Below are positions 42,331-51,324 of a DNA stretch of 64,000 nt, piece by piece (the first letter of the stretch is position 1; the number at the start of each line of letters is the position of its first letter). Origin of the DNA: DATGLG01 sp035294245 (GTDB taxonomy: Bacteria > Pseudomonadota > Alphaproteobacteria > JACZXZ01); assembly GCA_035294245.1 (NCBI GenBank), contig DATGLG010000012.1, positions 124,001 to 188,000 of the forward strand, written 5' to 3'. The position numbers were made by a program, and so were the translations under genes. The notes beneath the pieces are model-generated. The model did no database searches, had not been told where the DNA came from, and saw nothing but the letters and a program-made list of their open reading frames with translations.

Positions 42331-43503
42331 ATGACCAAGACATCGCCCCAGAGCCGAGAATGGATCGAGCGCCTCATCGCCTTCCCCACCGTGAGCCGGG
42401 ATTCCAATCTCGATCTCATCCACTGCATTCGCGACTATCTCGCCGAGCTCGGCATCGATTCGCGGCTCGTCCACGACGAAAGCGGCCGGAAGGCCAATCT
42501 CTACGCGACCATCGGCCCTCAGGATCGCCCCGGGGTGATGCTCTCCGGCCATACGGACGTGGTGCCGGTCGACGGCCAGGACTGGACGAGCGATCCCTTC
42601 AAGGTCGTGGAGCGCGAGGGCAAGCTGTTCGGCCGCGGCACGAGCGACATGAAGAGCTTCATCGCGATCGTGCTCGCCGCGCTCCCGCGCTTTGCCGGAC
42701 GCAAGCTCAAGACGCCGATCCATCTCGCCTTCTCCTATGACGAGGAGGTCGGCTGCCTCGGGGTGCGCCGCCTCATCGCCCAGTTCGACGCGATGCCGAT
42801 ACGCCCCGCCTTCTGCATCGTCGGCGAGCCGACGAGCATGCAGGTCGTGCGCGGGCACAAGGGCAAGCTGAGCTGCCGCTGCCATGTGCGCGGGCTCGAA
42901 TCCCATTCGGCGCTCAACCATCTCGGCGTCAACGCGGTCGAGATCGCCGCCGAGATGATCGCATATTTGCGCCGCATGGGCCGCCGCATCCGCGCCGAAG
43001 GCCCGTTCGACGACGGCTTCGATCCGCCCTATACGACCGTTCATACGGGCGTCGTTCACGGCGGCACCCAGCTCAACATCGTTCCGCGGGACTGCCGTTT
43101 CGATTTCGAGTTCCGCCCGCTACCGTCGCATGATCCACGGCCGCTGCTCGCAGAGCTCAAGGCCTTCGCCGAGCGTGAGCTTCTTCCCGAGATGAAGGCG
43201 GTGACGGCGCAAGCGGATATCCGCTGGGAGCCCCTCTCCGAATTCTCTGCGCTCGACACCGACGAGGACGCCGAGGTGACCCGCTTCGTCAAGTCGCTGA
43301 CGGGAAGCAACAGCACGGGAAAGGTCGCCTTCGGCACGGAGGCCGGGCTCTTCTCCCAGGCGCATATCCCGACCGTGGTCTGCGGCCCCGGCTCGATCGA
43401 GCAGGCCCACAAGCCCGACGAATGGATCACCCTCGAGCAGATCGCGCGCTGCGAGGCCTTCATGGGCCGCCTGCTCGAGCGCGTCAGCCAGGACGGGATC
43501 TGA
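42331..43503 (+). CDS. argE: Acetylornithine deacetylase ArgE
   Basis: This 390-residue M20-family metallohydrolase cleaves N-acetylornithine. The zinc site is built from LSGHTDVVPVDGQDW, GRGTSDMKSF and the catalytic Glu in YDEEVGCLGVR, with a later His near the C-terminus. The dimerisation lobe lies at about 175-290 (HLGVNAVEIAAEMI). The sequence FPTVSRDSNLDLI at the N-terminus is typical of ArgE rather than DapE. The next gene, 4 bases on, encodes an aspartoacylase/succinylglutamate-desuccinylase-like enzyme, so the pair may process N-acyl amino acids together. Confidence 0.9.
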   Translation: MTKTSPQSREWIERLIAFPTVSRDSNLDLIHCIRDYLAELGIDSRLVHDESGRKANLYATIGPQDRPGVMLSGHTDVVPVDGQDWTSDPFKVVEREGKLFGRGTSDMKSFIAIVLAALPRFAGRKLKTPIHLAFSYDEEVGCLGVRRLIAQFDAMPIRPAFCIVGEPTSMQVVRGHKGKLSCRCHVRGLESHSALNHLGVNAVEIAAEMIAYLRRMGRRIRAEGPFDDGFDPPYTTVHTGVVHGGTQLNIVPRDCRFDFEFRPLPSHDPRPLLAELKAFAERELLPEMKAVTAQADIRWEPLSEFSALDTDEDAEVTRFVKSLTGSNSTGKVAFGTEAGLFSQAHIPTVVCGPGSIEQAHKPDEWITLEQIARCEAFMGRLLERVSQDGI

Positions 43504-43507
43504 GACC

Positions 43508-44467
43508 GTGACGGACGACGAAGTCCTCCGCCCTCCCGACATCTCGCGCTGGCGCGACGGGAATACCGGCGTCGACTATGTCCATCGGCGCGGCGCGCGC
43601 GCGCCGGGACCGCATCTAATGATCACAGCGCTCATGCACGGCAACGAGTCCTGCGGCGCGGTCGCTCTCGACCGCCTCCTCGCGGAGGACGTCACGCCGC
43701 CGCGCGGCACCGTCACCCTGGCCTTCCTCAATATTGCCGCCTACGCCCATATCGACCCCGACAAGCCCGAGCGCGGGCGTTATGTCGACGAGGACATGAA
43801 CCGGCTGTGGTCAGCGCCCCGCCTCGAGGGAACGGAAGCGAGCTCGGAGCTGGCCCGGGCCAGGGCGATCCGGCCCTTCGTCGACCAGGCCGACCATCTC
43901 CTCGATCTCCATTCGATGACGGAGGGCGACACTCCGCTCCTCCTCTGCGGCATGACGGCCAAAGGCCGCAAGCTGGCGCGCCGGGTCGGCTATCCGGCAA
44001 CCGTGGTCGCCGATCCGGGCCATGCCGGCGGCACGCGCCTGCGCGATTACGGCCCATTCGGCGTGGAGAGCAGCGAGAAATCCGCCCTCCTCGTGGAATG
44101 CGGCGCGCATTTCGCGGCGGCGAGCGCCGTCGTCGCGCTGGAGACCGTATGCCGCTTCCTCGCCGCCTTCGACATGCTGCCCCGTAATTTCGTAGGACGG
44201 CAGCAAAGCGATCGCTCCGCCGGGCCGCAGCGGTTGATCGAAGTCACCGACGTGATCACGATCACGACCGACGCTTTCGCGTTCACCTATCCGTGCCGGC
44301 CCCTCGAGGCCATTCCCCAGGCGGGAACCTTGCTCGCGCGCGACGGGGTCCGGGAAATCCGCACGCCTTACGACAATTGCGTCCCGATCATGCCGGCCCG
44401 TCGTCTGACGCGAGGCCTTACCGCCGTCCGGCTCGGCCGTGTCGTGGAGTCGCCGGCAGCTTCGTGA
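43508..44467 (+). CDS. Succinylglutamate desuccinylase/aspartoacylase family protein
   Basis: This 319-residue zinc hydrolase of the M14-like AstE/AspA family begins at GTG 43508, four bases after argE. The metal ligands are in ALMHGNESCGAVA (His and Glu) and LLDLHSMTEGD (His). Other conserved parts are FLNIAAYAHIDPD, DEDMNRLWSAP and LLVECGAHFAAASA. The family removes acyl groups from amino acids. Its specificity is unknown; close pairing with argE suggests an N-acyl amino-acid substrate. It converges with the SDR gene (six bases between stops). Confidence 0.88.
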   Translation: MTDDEVLRPPDISRWRDGNTGVDYVHRRGARAPGPHLMITALMHGNESCGAVALDRLLAEDVTPPRGTVTLAFLNIAAYAHIDPDKPERGRYVDEDMNRLWSAPRLEGTEASSELARARAIRPFVDQADHLLDLHSMTEGDTPLLLCGMTAKGRKLARRVGYPATVVADPGHAGGTRLRDYGPFGVESSEKSALLVECGAHFAAASAVVALETVCRFLAAFDMLPRNFVGRQQSDRSAGPQRLIEVTDVITITTDAFAFTYPCRPLEAIPQAGTLLARDGVREIRTPYDNCVPIMPARRLTRGLTAVRLGRVVESPAAS

Positions 44468-44473
44468 CGCAAC

Positions 44474-45271
44474 TTACACGCATTTGACGGTGAGCCCGCC
44501 ATCGACAACCAGCTCGGTGCCGGTGATGTAGCGGGCTTCGTCGGAAGCCAGAAAGAGCGCGGCATAGGCGACGTCCCACGCGTCCCCCATGCGCCCCATC
44601 GGACATTGCGCATCCCGGCGCTCGACCATGGCATCGACGCTGTCGCCATAGGCCGCGACGAGGGAGGCATGCACCATGGGCGTGTTCATGAGTCCCGGCA
44701 GGATGCTGTTGGCGCGGATACCCTTCCGCGCATATTGCAAGGCCACCACCCGCGTGAACTGGATCACCGCGGCCTTGGTCGCCGAATAGGAGACGTAGGG
44801 AACGCCGGTCCAGCGGATGCCGGCGATGGAGGCGATATTGACGATGGCGCCGCCACCCTGCCGCTCCATGTGCGGCAGCGCGTACTTGCAAGCAAGAAAC
44901 ATGCTCTTGAGGTTGACGTCGGTCACGCGATCCCAGCTTGCCTCGCTCGTCTCGACGGGACCGCCGACCTCGACGATGCCGACATTGTTGTGCAGCACGT
45001 CGATGCGGCCGAAAGCTGAAATGCAGCGCGACACCAGCGCCTCGACCTGATCCGCGTGCGCCACGTCGCAGGCGGCGACCTCGCATATGCCGCCTTCGTC
45101 GGCGATGATGCGCTTCGTCTCCGTCGCCGCCTCGAGATTGATGTCGGCGGCGAGCACCTTGGCGCCCTCGCGCGCAAATAGAACGGCGGCGGCCTTGCCG
45201 TTGCCCCAGCCCGGTCCGATCGAGCCCGCGCCGATGACCAAGGCAACCTTTCCCTCGAGCCGTCTCCCCAT
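44474..45271 (-). CDS. Short-chain dehydrogenase/reductase
   Basis: This 265-residue classical SDR starts at ATG 45271 after GGGAGGG, with MGRRLEGKVALVIGAGSIG. The cofactor loop GAGSIGPGWGNGKAAA is slightly unusual (it lacks the simple TGxxxGIG). NNVG, NIASIAG and the catalytic Ser-Tyr-Lys in YVSYSATKAAV are complete. The C-terminus ends with ITGTELVVDGGLTVK. It lies 14 bases downstream of the acyl-CoA synthetase gene on the same strand, so it may oxidise or reduce a CoA-linked intermediate. No substrate can be read. Confidence 0.93.
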   Translation of the reverse strand: MGRRLEGKVALVIGAGSIGPGWGNGKAAAVLFAREGAKVLAADINLEAATETKRIIADEGGICEVAACDVAHADQVEALVSRCISAFGRIDVLHNNVGIVEVGGPVETSEASWDRVTDVNLKSMFLACKYALPHMERQGGGAIVNIASIAGIRWTGVPYVSYSATKAAVIQFTRVVALQYARKGIRANSILPGLMNTPMVHASLVAAYGDSVDAMVERRDAQCPMGRMGDAWDVAYAALFLASDEARYITGTELVVDGGLTVKCV

Positions 45272-45285
45272 TTCCGTCCCTCCCC

Positions 45286-46824
45286 TCATGCGCTCTCGCG
45301 TTCCGTCAATATGCGCCTCAGCTCGGTCTTCAGCACCTTGCCGTAGTTGTTCTTCGGAAGGGCCTCGACGAAGCAATAGGATTTCGGGCGCTTGAAGCGC
45401 GCAATGTTGTCGAGGCAGAGCCGGTCGAGCGTCGCGGCGTCAACGGCGGCACCTGTGCGGCACACAACGAAGGCGACAACCTCCTCGCCCCAATCCGCAT
45501 GGGGACGACCGACCACGGCGACCTCGCTCACCGCGGCATGCGTGAGGAGCACCTCCTCGACCTCGCGGGGATAGATATTGGAGCCGCCGCTGATGATGAG
45601 GTCCTTGGAGCGGTCCTTGAGGGTGAGAAAGCCGTCTTCGTCGAGGGTGCCGACATCGCCCGTATGCAGCCAGCCGCCGCGGAGGGTCTCGGCCGTGACC
45701 TCTGGGTTGTTCCAATAGCCCTTCATCACCGCATCGCCCCGGGCCAGGACCTCGCCCACCTCTCCGGCCGGCAATGTGCGGTCGCTCTCGTCGGCGATGC
45801 GCACCGCCATGCCCGTGAACGGCGTTCCCGCCGAGCCGAGGCGATGCTCGTAGCGCGGATGCTCCCGCTCGCGATGCCGGGCCCGCGACAGGCAGGTGAT
45901 GGTCATCGGGCTCTCGCCCTGGCCGTAGATCTGCACCAGCTTGCCGCCCAGCACGTCGAGCGCCTTCTTGAGATCAGCGACATACATCGGCCCGCCGCCA
46001 TAGACGATGGTCTTGAGGTTCTGCAGCGCCGCCTCTCGGACCCGCGGATAATCGATCAGGCGGCGCACCATGGTCGGCGCTTGGAACATGGTCACGCCGC
46101 GACAGCGGCCCAGCAAGTCGCAGATCTCGGCAGGATCGTAGCCGCCGCTCTCGGGCACGCTGTTGCATGCGCCCTTCGCGACATGGGGCATGATGTAGAG
46201 TCCGGAGCCGTGGGACATGGGTGCGGCGTGGATGATGCAGTCCTGCTCGCCGATCGCGTCGACATCTGCCAGATAGCAAAGCGTCTCCGCCGTGAGGTTG
46301 CGGTGGGTCAGCATGACGCCTTTGGGCCGGCCGGTCGTGCCGCTCGTGTAGAAGAGCCAGGCGACGTCCTCGGGCAGGCGCGAGGCCATGGCGATCGGCT
46401 CATTCTCGAGAAGACGCGCGTAGTCCCGGCTCGGCACTTCGACGAGATGCCGCATGGCCTCCGGTTGCGGCGCGACTCCGGCCAGCCCGGAGGCGAGATC
46501 GGCGCTGGCGAAACAAACGCGGCTGCCGCTGTTTTCGAGAATAAAGGCGATCTCGCGGGGGTGAAGCTTCGCATTTACCGGCACCGCCACGAGGCCGGCA
46601 TGCCACACGGCATAGAGGATTTCGGGATACTCGGCGATATTCCGCATGACGAGAGCCACGCGGTCGCCGGGCTCGAGCCTGAAGCGGGTCAGCAGCCCTC
46701 CGGCGAGCCTGGCCACGCGCGCGCCGAGAGTGCGATAATCGAAGAGGGTCTTTTCGCCGATCGATACCGCCGGGTGAGTCGGGAAATGCCGCGCCGTATT
46801 GACCAGCATCTGTGCGATGTTCAT
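45286..46824 (-). CDS. AMP-dependent acyl-CoA synthetase
   Basis: This 512-residue ANL-superfamily enzyme activates a carboxylic acid as adenylate and then forms the CoA thioester. The ATG at 46824 follows GGAGGA and gives MNIAQMLVNTARHF. The adenylation signature is LFYTSGTTGRPKGVML. The A5 motif region is KLVQIYGQGESPMTITC and the hinge is GWLHTGDVGTLDEDGFL, followed by DLIISGGSNIYPREVEE and the catalytic Lys in NNYGKVLKTELR. It pairs with the SDR. Relatives act on medium- or long-chain and aromatic acids. Confidence 0.92.
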   Translation of the reverse strand: MNIAQMLVNTARHFPTHPAVSIGEKTLFDYRTLGARVARLAGGLLTRFRLEPGDRVALVMRNIAEYPEILYAVWHAGLVAVPVNAKLHPREIAFILENSGSRVCFASADLASGLAGVAPQPEAMRHLVEVPSRDYARLLENEPIAMASRLPEDVAWLFYTSGTTGRPKGVMLTHRNLTAETLCYLADVDAIGEQDCIIHAAPMSHGSGLYIMPHVAKGACNSVPESGGYDPAEICDLLGRCRGVTMFQAPTMVRRLIDYPRVREAALQNLKTIVYGGGPMYVADLKKALDVLGGKLVQIYGQGESPMTITCLSRARHREREHPRYEHRLGSAGTPFTGMAVRIADESDRTLPAGEVGEVLARGDAVMKGYWNNPEVTAETLRGGWLHTGDVGTLDEDGFLTLKDRSKDLIISGGSNIYPREVEEVLLTHAAVSEVAVVGRPHADWGEEVVAFVVCRTGAAVDAATLDRLCLDNIARFKRPKSYCFVEALPKNNYGKVLKTELRRILTERESA

Positions 46825-46942
46825 CCGTCCTCCGAGGCTGCCTCGACGCACCCCTCGGCCGTAGCGCGCACCTCGCGCGGCGGCCCGCCCAGCACCATAT
46901 CGAAGGGGCGGGAGGGGCGGCAATGATGGAGGATTGCATATC

Positions 46943-47650
46943 ATGAAAAGGCTCGCCGCCGCCGCGGCCGTGATCTTCATGGGCCTCTTTGCCTCGACCG
47001 CCCATGCCGATCTTGCGCGAGGACGCGCCGCATTCGAGCAAGGCAATTACACGCTGGCTTATCAGGAGCTCATCCCCGATGCGCAAACCGGCAATGGGGA
47101 GGCGGAATACCTGATTGGCGAAATGGCCGCGGACGGATTGGGCATGTCGCGAAGCTACGCGCTGGCCGCGCGCTGGTATGCCATGGCCGCGCGGGCAGGC
47201 TACGAGCCCGCGAATCTTACCCTCGGCCTCCTCTACCTGCATGGCGCCGGGGATGAGGACGATCCGACGGCCGTCGCCGCCGACCCGAGCAAGGCCGTCC
47301 CCTATATCCAGGCGGCCGCCCATAGCGGCGACAGGAATGCGGAATACCTCCTCGGGCAACTTTACTTCCAAGGGACCGGCGTGCCCCAGGACTTCGCGCG
47401 CGCCTACGAATACACGCTCAAGGCGGCGAATGCCGCCCTCCCCGAAGCGGAATACAATGCGGGGATCATGGCGCTGAAAGGCGCCGGCACGACGGCGAAT
47501 CCCGTCGAAGCGTATAAGTGGTTCGCCTTGGCGGCCGCCGCCCATTATCCCGGCGCTGAGCAAAACCGCCAGGCCGTGCTCGGGCAATTGTCGCCCGAGG
47601 ATGCGGTCAAGGCCAAGGCCCTGGTCGACGCCTTTCGGCCGACGCCGTGA
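46943..47650 (+). CDS. Secreted Sel1-repeat protein
   Basis: This 235-residue protein has a signal peptide (MKRLAAAAAVIFMGLFASTAHA, cleavage near residue 22) and about four Sel1/TPR-like repeats. Examples are GNGEAEYLIGEMAADG, AGYEPANLTLGLLYLHGAG, SGDRNAEYLLGQLYFQGTG and ALPEAEYNAGIMALKGAG. Sel1 proteins act as periplasmic adaptors in envelope or signalling functions. GGAGG lies ten bases before the ATG at 46943, which decides the start over a TTG at 46934. It diverges from the acyl-CoA synthetase. Confidence 0.88.
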   Translation: MKRLAAAAAVIFMGLFASTAHADLARGRAAFEQGNYTLAYQELIPDAQTGNGEAEYLIGEMAADGLGMSRSYALAARWYAMAARAGYEPANLTLGLLYLHGAGDEDDPTAVAADPSKAVPYIQAAAHSGDRNAEYLLGQLYFQGTGVPQDFARAYEYTLKAANAALPEAEYNAGIMALKGAGTTANPVEAYKWFALAAAAHYPGAEQNRQAVLGQLSPEDAVKAKALVDAFRPTP

Positions 47651-47767
47651 GCCCAGCCCGCCGGCCTCTCGATCGCGGGCTGACTCATCCTTCCCTTGCG
47701 GCTCACCAAGCCGCGTCGTTTACTAATGACAAAACGGCCCATAGGGCGAGAAACGCAGGGAGGTTCC

Positions 47768-49384
47768 ATGGAAGGCACGATGATGCGCTTCCCCTTGACG
47801 CTGCCGGCCATTCTGGAGCACGCCGGCAAGCTCCACGGGGAAGCCGAGATCGTTTCCCGCCTGCCCGACAAATCGCTGCACCGATATCGCTTCGCCGATT
47901 TCTACCGGCGGGCGCGGCGTCTCGCCGGGGCGCTGCAGAAGGCGGGGCTCGCGCGCGGCGACCGCGTCGCGACCCTGATGTGGAATCATTACGCGCATGT
48001 CGAGGCCTATTTCGGCATCCCCGCCGCCGGCGGGGTCTTCCATACCCTCAATTTGCGCCTCTTCCCCGACGACATCGCCTATATCGTGAACCACGCCGGC
48101 GACCGCTTCCTGATTGTCGACGATGTCCTCCTCCCGCTCTACGAGAAATTCCGCGACAAGGTGAAGTTCGAGCGCGTCTTCGTCGTGTCTTTGACCGGCA
48201 AGCCCGTCCCCGCAGACTACGAGGACTATGAAGCCCTGCTCCAGAGCGCCGCTGGCGAATTCGCGCCGCCCGCACTCGACGAATACGACGCCTGCGGCAT
48301 GTGCTACACCTCCGGGACCACAGGCCGCCCCAAGGGGGTCGTCTACAGCCATCGCGCCCTGGTGCTGCATTCCTTCTGCATCTGCTTGCCCGACTGCTTC
48401 GCCCTTTCGATGCGGCAGACGGTGATGCCAGTCGTCCCCATGTTCCATGTCAATGCCTGGGGACTCCCCTTCGCCTGCATCATGGCCGGGGCCAAGCTGG
48501 TGATGCCGGGGCCGCATCTCGATGCGCAGAATCTGGTCGAGCTCTTCTCGCAGGAGCAAGTGACCCTCTCAGCCGGCGTGCCGTCGCTGTGGTTCGGCGT
48601 GCTCGAGATCCTGCAGCGAGAGCGCGGCAAATATCGGCTGGCGCCCGGCATGCGCCTGCTCGTCGGCGGTTCCGCCTGCCCCGAATCGATGATTCGCGCT
48701 TTCGACGCGCTCGGGGTTCAGGTTCTGCATGCCTGGGGCATGACCGAGATGTCGCCGGTGGGCACTGGTGGCGTGCTGAAGCCGCGCCTCGATCAATGCG
48801 ATGCCGATACGCGCTACGCCTATCGCGCCAAGCAGGGCCTGCCGCTGCCCTTCGTCGAGACGCGCGTCGTCAACGACGATGGCGTCGCCGCCTGGGATGG
48901 CGAGTCCGTGGGCGAGCTCCAAGTGCGCGGTCCCTGGGTCGCCGCCAGCTATTACAAGCCCGAGGATAAGGTCGCGAGCTGGACCGAGGATGGCTGGTTC
49001 CGCACCGGCGACGTGGCCAAGATCGACCCCGAAGGCTACGTCAAGCTCACCGACCGCACCAAGGACCTCATCAAATCCGGCGGCGAATGGATCAGCTCCC
49101 AGGATCTCGAGAGCGCGCTGATGGGCCACCCCGCCGTGCTCGAAGCGGCGGTCATCGCGGTGCCGCACCCCAAATGGCAGGAGCGTCCCCTCGCCTGCGT
49201 TGTGCTGAGGAAGGGCTCCCACGCGACGGCCGAGGAGCTCAGATCCTATCTCGCCGACAAATTTGCGCGCTGGTGGCTGCCCGATGCCGTCGAGTTCCTC
49301 GACGAGATCCCGAAGACGTCGACCGGCAAGTTCCAGAAGCTCAAGCTCCGCGAGCGCTTCAAGGACTACAAGCTGGCGAGTTGA
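47768..49384 (+). CDS. Long-chain fatty-acid/alkanoate CoA ligase
   Basis: This 538-residue ANL-family enzyme starts at the ATG after GGGAGG (MEGTMMRFPLTLPAIL, typical of long-chain or alk-K-like ligases). The adenylation motif is CYTSGTTGRPKGVVYSH, the core region VQVLHAWGMTEMSPVG, the hinge GWFRTGDVAKIDPEGYV and the Lys region is in PKTSTGKFQKLKLRE. It is distinct from the ligase at 45286-46824. It converges on the Rieske oxygenase gene, whose stop codon is adjacent to its own. Fatty-acid activation is the best guess. Confidence 0.92.
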   Translation: MEGTMMRFPLTLPAILEHAGKLHGEAEIVSRLPDKSLHRYRFADFYRRARRLAGALQKAGLARGDRVATLMWNHYAHVEAYFGIPAAGGVFHTLNLRLFPDDIAYIVNHAGDRFLIVDDVLLPLYEKFRDKVKFERVFVVSLTGKPVPADYEDYEALLQSAAGEFAPPALDEYDACGMCYTSGTTGRPKGVVYSHRALVLHSFCICLPDCFALSMRQTVMPVVPMFHVNAWGLPFACIMAGAKLVMPGPHLDAQNLVELFSQEQVTLSAGVPSLWFGVLEILQRERGKYRLAPGMRLLVGGSACPESMIRAFDALGVQVLHAWGMTEMSPVGTGGVLKPRLDQCDADTRYAYRAKQGLPLPFVETRVVNDDGVAAWDGESVGELQVRGPWVAASYYKPEDKVASWTEDGWFRTGDVAKIDPEGYVKLTDRTKDLIKSGGEWISSQDLESALMGHPAVLEAAVIAVPHPKWQERPLACVVLRKGSHATAEELRSYLADKFARWWLPDAVEFLDEIPKTSTGKFQKLKLRERFKDYKLAS

Positions 49385-50404
49385 TCAGCTCCGCCAGCGC
49401 AGCGTGCGCTCCTTCACCGGGTTTTGGAAGGACCGTCCCTGCTCGTGCGCCGCGGCATATTCCTTCTTGAGGCGATAATACCATTTCGCCTGGGTATCGG
49501 CGTCGTCGATGAGCATGAGCGGCGGCTCATGCCTGAGCCCCGCCTGCTGCAATGCCACGATCCTGCGATCTTGATCGAGAAAGGCGCGGGCGAAGGGCCG
49601 CAAGAAGGGCTTGAGAGGCAGGAGCCATGGCATGGTCCAATAAATTGCATGGCTCACCAAGGTCTCGGCCTCGCTGATCGGCGTTACCGCCGTCAAGCCG
49701 CAGAGAACGTGCCGCCCCGACCGGACATGCTCGATGCGGACACCCGGCAGCCGGAAGCTGATCTCGGTCGATATGTCGCCGCCCAGCAAGCGATAGGCGG
49801 CCGAGTTGCGGCTTGGGCGATGCCGGACCATGCGCCAGCCGAGCTCCGCAGGCTCGAATTTCCGCACCTTCTCGTGGATCGAGCGGCGTGAGCGCCACCA
49901 CCAGGCGCGGTGGACGAACGGGCCGTGAGCGGGATCCATGAGCCCCACGACCGCATGATCGATGTTGCAGGGGAAGATCATGTCCTCGAAGAGTTGCGGG
50001 GGCCGCTCGCCGATCTCCGGCACCATCGGCACGTCGGGGAACGCGCCGTTCTCCCGGCCGAAATAGATCCAAAGGTTCCCTTGCGCCTCGCGGCAGGGAT
50101 AACGCTTCACCTTGACGCGCGAGACGTCGATCCTGCTGCCGTCCGTAAGCGAGGGAATGGCGGTGCAGCGTCCTTCGGTATTGAAGCGCCACCCGTGATA
50201 GCAGCACTCGACCTCAGCGCCGTCGAACGTGCCGTCCGACAAGGGAATGCCGCGATGCGGACAGATGTCGCGAAGCGCGAAGGGCTTGCCGTCCCGCGCC
50301 CGCCCCACGAGGATCGGCTCGCCCAGAAGCGTAACCCCGATGGTGCGCCCCGGCTTGAGCCGGCTCCCGGGCATCGCGAAATACCACAGGCTTTCCAGGA
50401 ACAT
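49385..50404 (-). CDS. Rieske non-haem iron oxygenase, alpha-subunit-like
   Basis: This 339-residue protein has an N-terminal Rieske [2Fe-2S] domain: ligands Cys48-x-His50 in DICPHRGIPLSDG and Cys67-x2-His70 in CCYHGWRFNTEG. The catalytic domain shows CNIDHAVVGLMDPAHGPFVHRAWW with the mononuclear iron histidines (His160, His165). It resembles vanillate-demethylase or PAO-type monooxygenases. It lies downstream of the class II aldolase gene on the same strand (87 bases apart) and needs a separate reductase that is not in the window. Substrate is unknown; an aromatic or sterol-like compound is possible. Confidence 0.86.
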   Translation of the reverse strand: MFLESLWYFAMPGSRLKPGRTIGVTLLGEPILVGRARDGKPFALRDICPHRGIPLSDGTFDGAEVECCYHGWRFNTEGRCTAIPSLTDGSRIDVSRVKVKRYPCREAQGNLWIYFGRENGAFPDVPMVPEIGERPPQLFEDMIFPCNIDHAVVGLMDPAHGPFVHRAWWWRSRRSIHEKVRKFEPAELGWRMVRHRPSRNSAAYRLLGGDISTEISFRLPGVRIEHVRSGRHVLCGLTAVTPISEAETLVSHAIYWTMPWLLPLKPFLRPFARAFLDQDRRIVALQQAGLRHEPPLMLIDDADTQAKWYYRLKKEYAAAHEQGRSFQNPVKERTLRWRS

Positions 50405-50491
50405 GGCCGAGAGCAGTAGCGGATCGGCCGAGCGCTTACAAGCGGGATCGAATGCGGCCCTTTGACACGTGGGCGCCGCCGGCCGAGCGGC

Positions 50492-51280
50492 TCAGTCGCG
50501 GTAGCCCGGGTCCTTCGCGTCGAGCAGACGGAGCAGCGCCGGCCAGGCCAGCTGCGCCGGCCGTTCCCGGGTCATTCCCGCGCGCGTCTGCTGCGCCACG
50601 ACCTCCTGAACCTCTTTGGACGGCATTACGAGATCGCGCCCGCCCGCGAGCGCCGCGACCTGGATGGCGCAGGCGCGCTCGATCGTGAAGATGCGAAGGA
50701 ACGCATCCTCCACAGTCGGCCCGCAGGCCAGTGTGCCATGATTGCGCAGGATCATCAGGTTCTTGTTGCCGAGATCGCGAACGAGCCGCTCTCGCTCGCC
50801 GAGATCGAGGGCAATCCCCTCGTAATCGTGATAGGCGAGCGACGCCAGCGCGACCATGGCCGTCTGGGACAGCGGCAGCAGCCCATCCTTCTGCGCCGAG
50901 ACGGCGGCGCCGTCGCGCGTGTGCAGATGGATGACGCAGGCGACGTCCGCGCGCGCCATATGAATGGCGCTGTGAATCGTGAAGCCGGCCGGATTGATGG
51001 CGTATTCCGAAGGCGTGACGATATTTCCGTCGAGATCGATCTTCACCAGCGATGAGGCAGTGATCTCATGGAACATCATCCCGTAGGGGTTGATGAGGAA
51101 ATGATGCGCGGGGCCCGGGACGCGCGCGGAGATATGGGTGAAGATCAGGTCGTCCCAGCCGTAATGGGCGACGAGCCGATAGCACGCGGCGAGATCGACG
51201 CGCACGCGCCATTCGTCGGGCGTGACTTGCTCTCGCATCGAGTTGCGGATTTCCCTGGCCACGGTGGTGCGCATATTCAT
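50492..51280 (-). CDS. Class II aldolase/adducin family protein
   Basis: This 262-residue protein has the class II aldolase (fuculose-aldolase/RhaD-like) fold. The zinc histidines are in CVIHLHTRDGAAVSA and LRNHGTLACGPTV. The active-site region DLIFTHISARVPGPAHHFL and a Gly/Phe-rich INPYGMMFHEI are typical. ATG 51280 is preferred (GGGAG about ten bases upstream); a further ATG at 51331 would add 17 residues. It is probably a lyase or a decarboxylase of a phosphorylated or hydroxy acid. It sits between the glycosyltransferase and Rieske genes. Confidence 0.88.
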   Translation of the reverse strand: MNMRTTVAREIRNSMREQVTPDEWRVRVDLAACYRLVAHYGWDDLIFTHISARVPGPAHHFLINPYGMMFHEITASSLVKIDLDGNIVTPSEYAINPAGFTIHSAIHMARADVACVIHLHTRDGAAVSAQKDGLLPLSQTAMVALASLAYHDYEGIALDLGERERLVRDLGNKNLMILRNHGTLACGPTVEDAFLRIFTIERACAIQVAALAGGRDLVMPSKEVQEVVAQQTRAGMTRERPAQLAWPALLRLLDAKDPGYRD

Positions 51281-51324
51281 CGCGGCATTCTCCCGGTAGA
51301 ACGTCTTGCTCAACCCTTGCCAGC

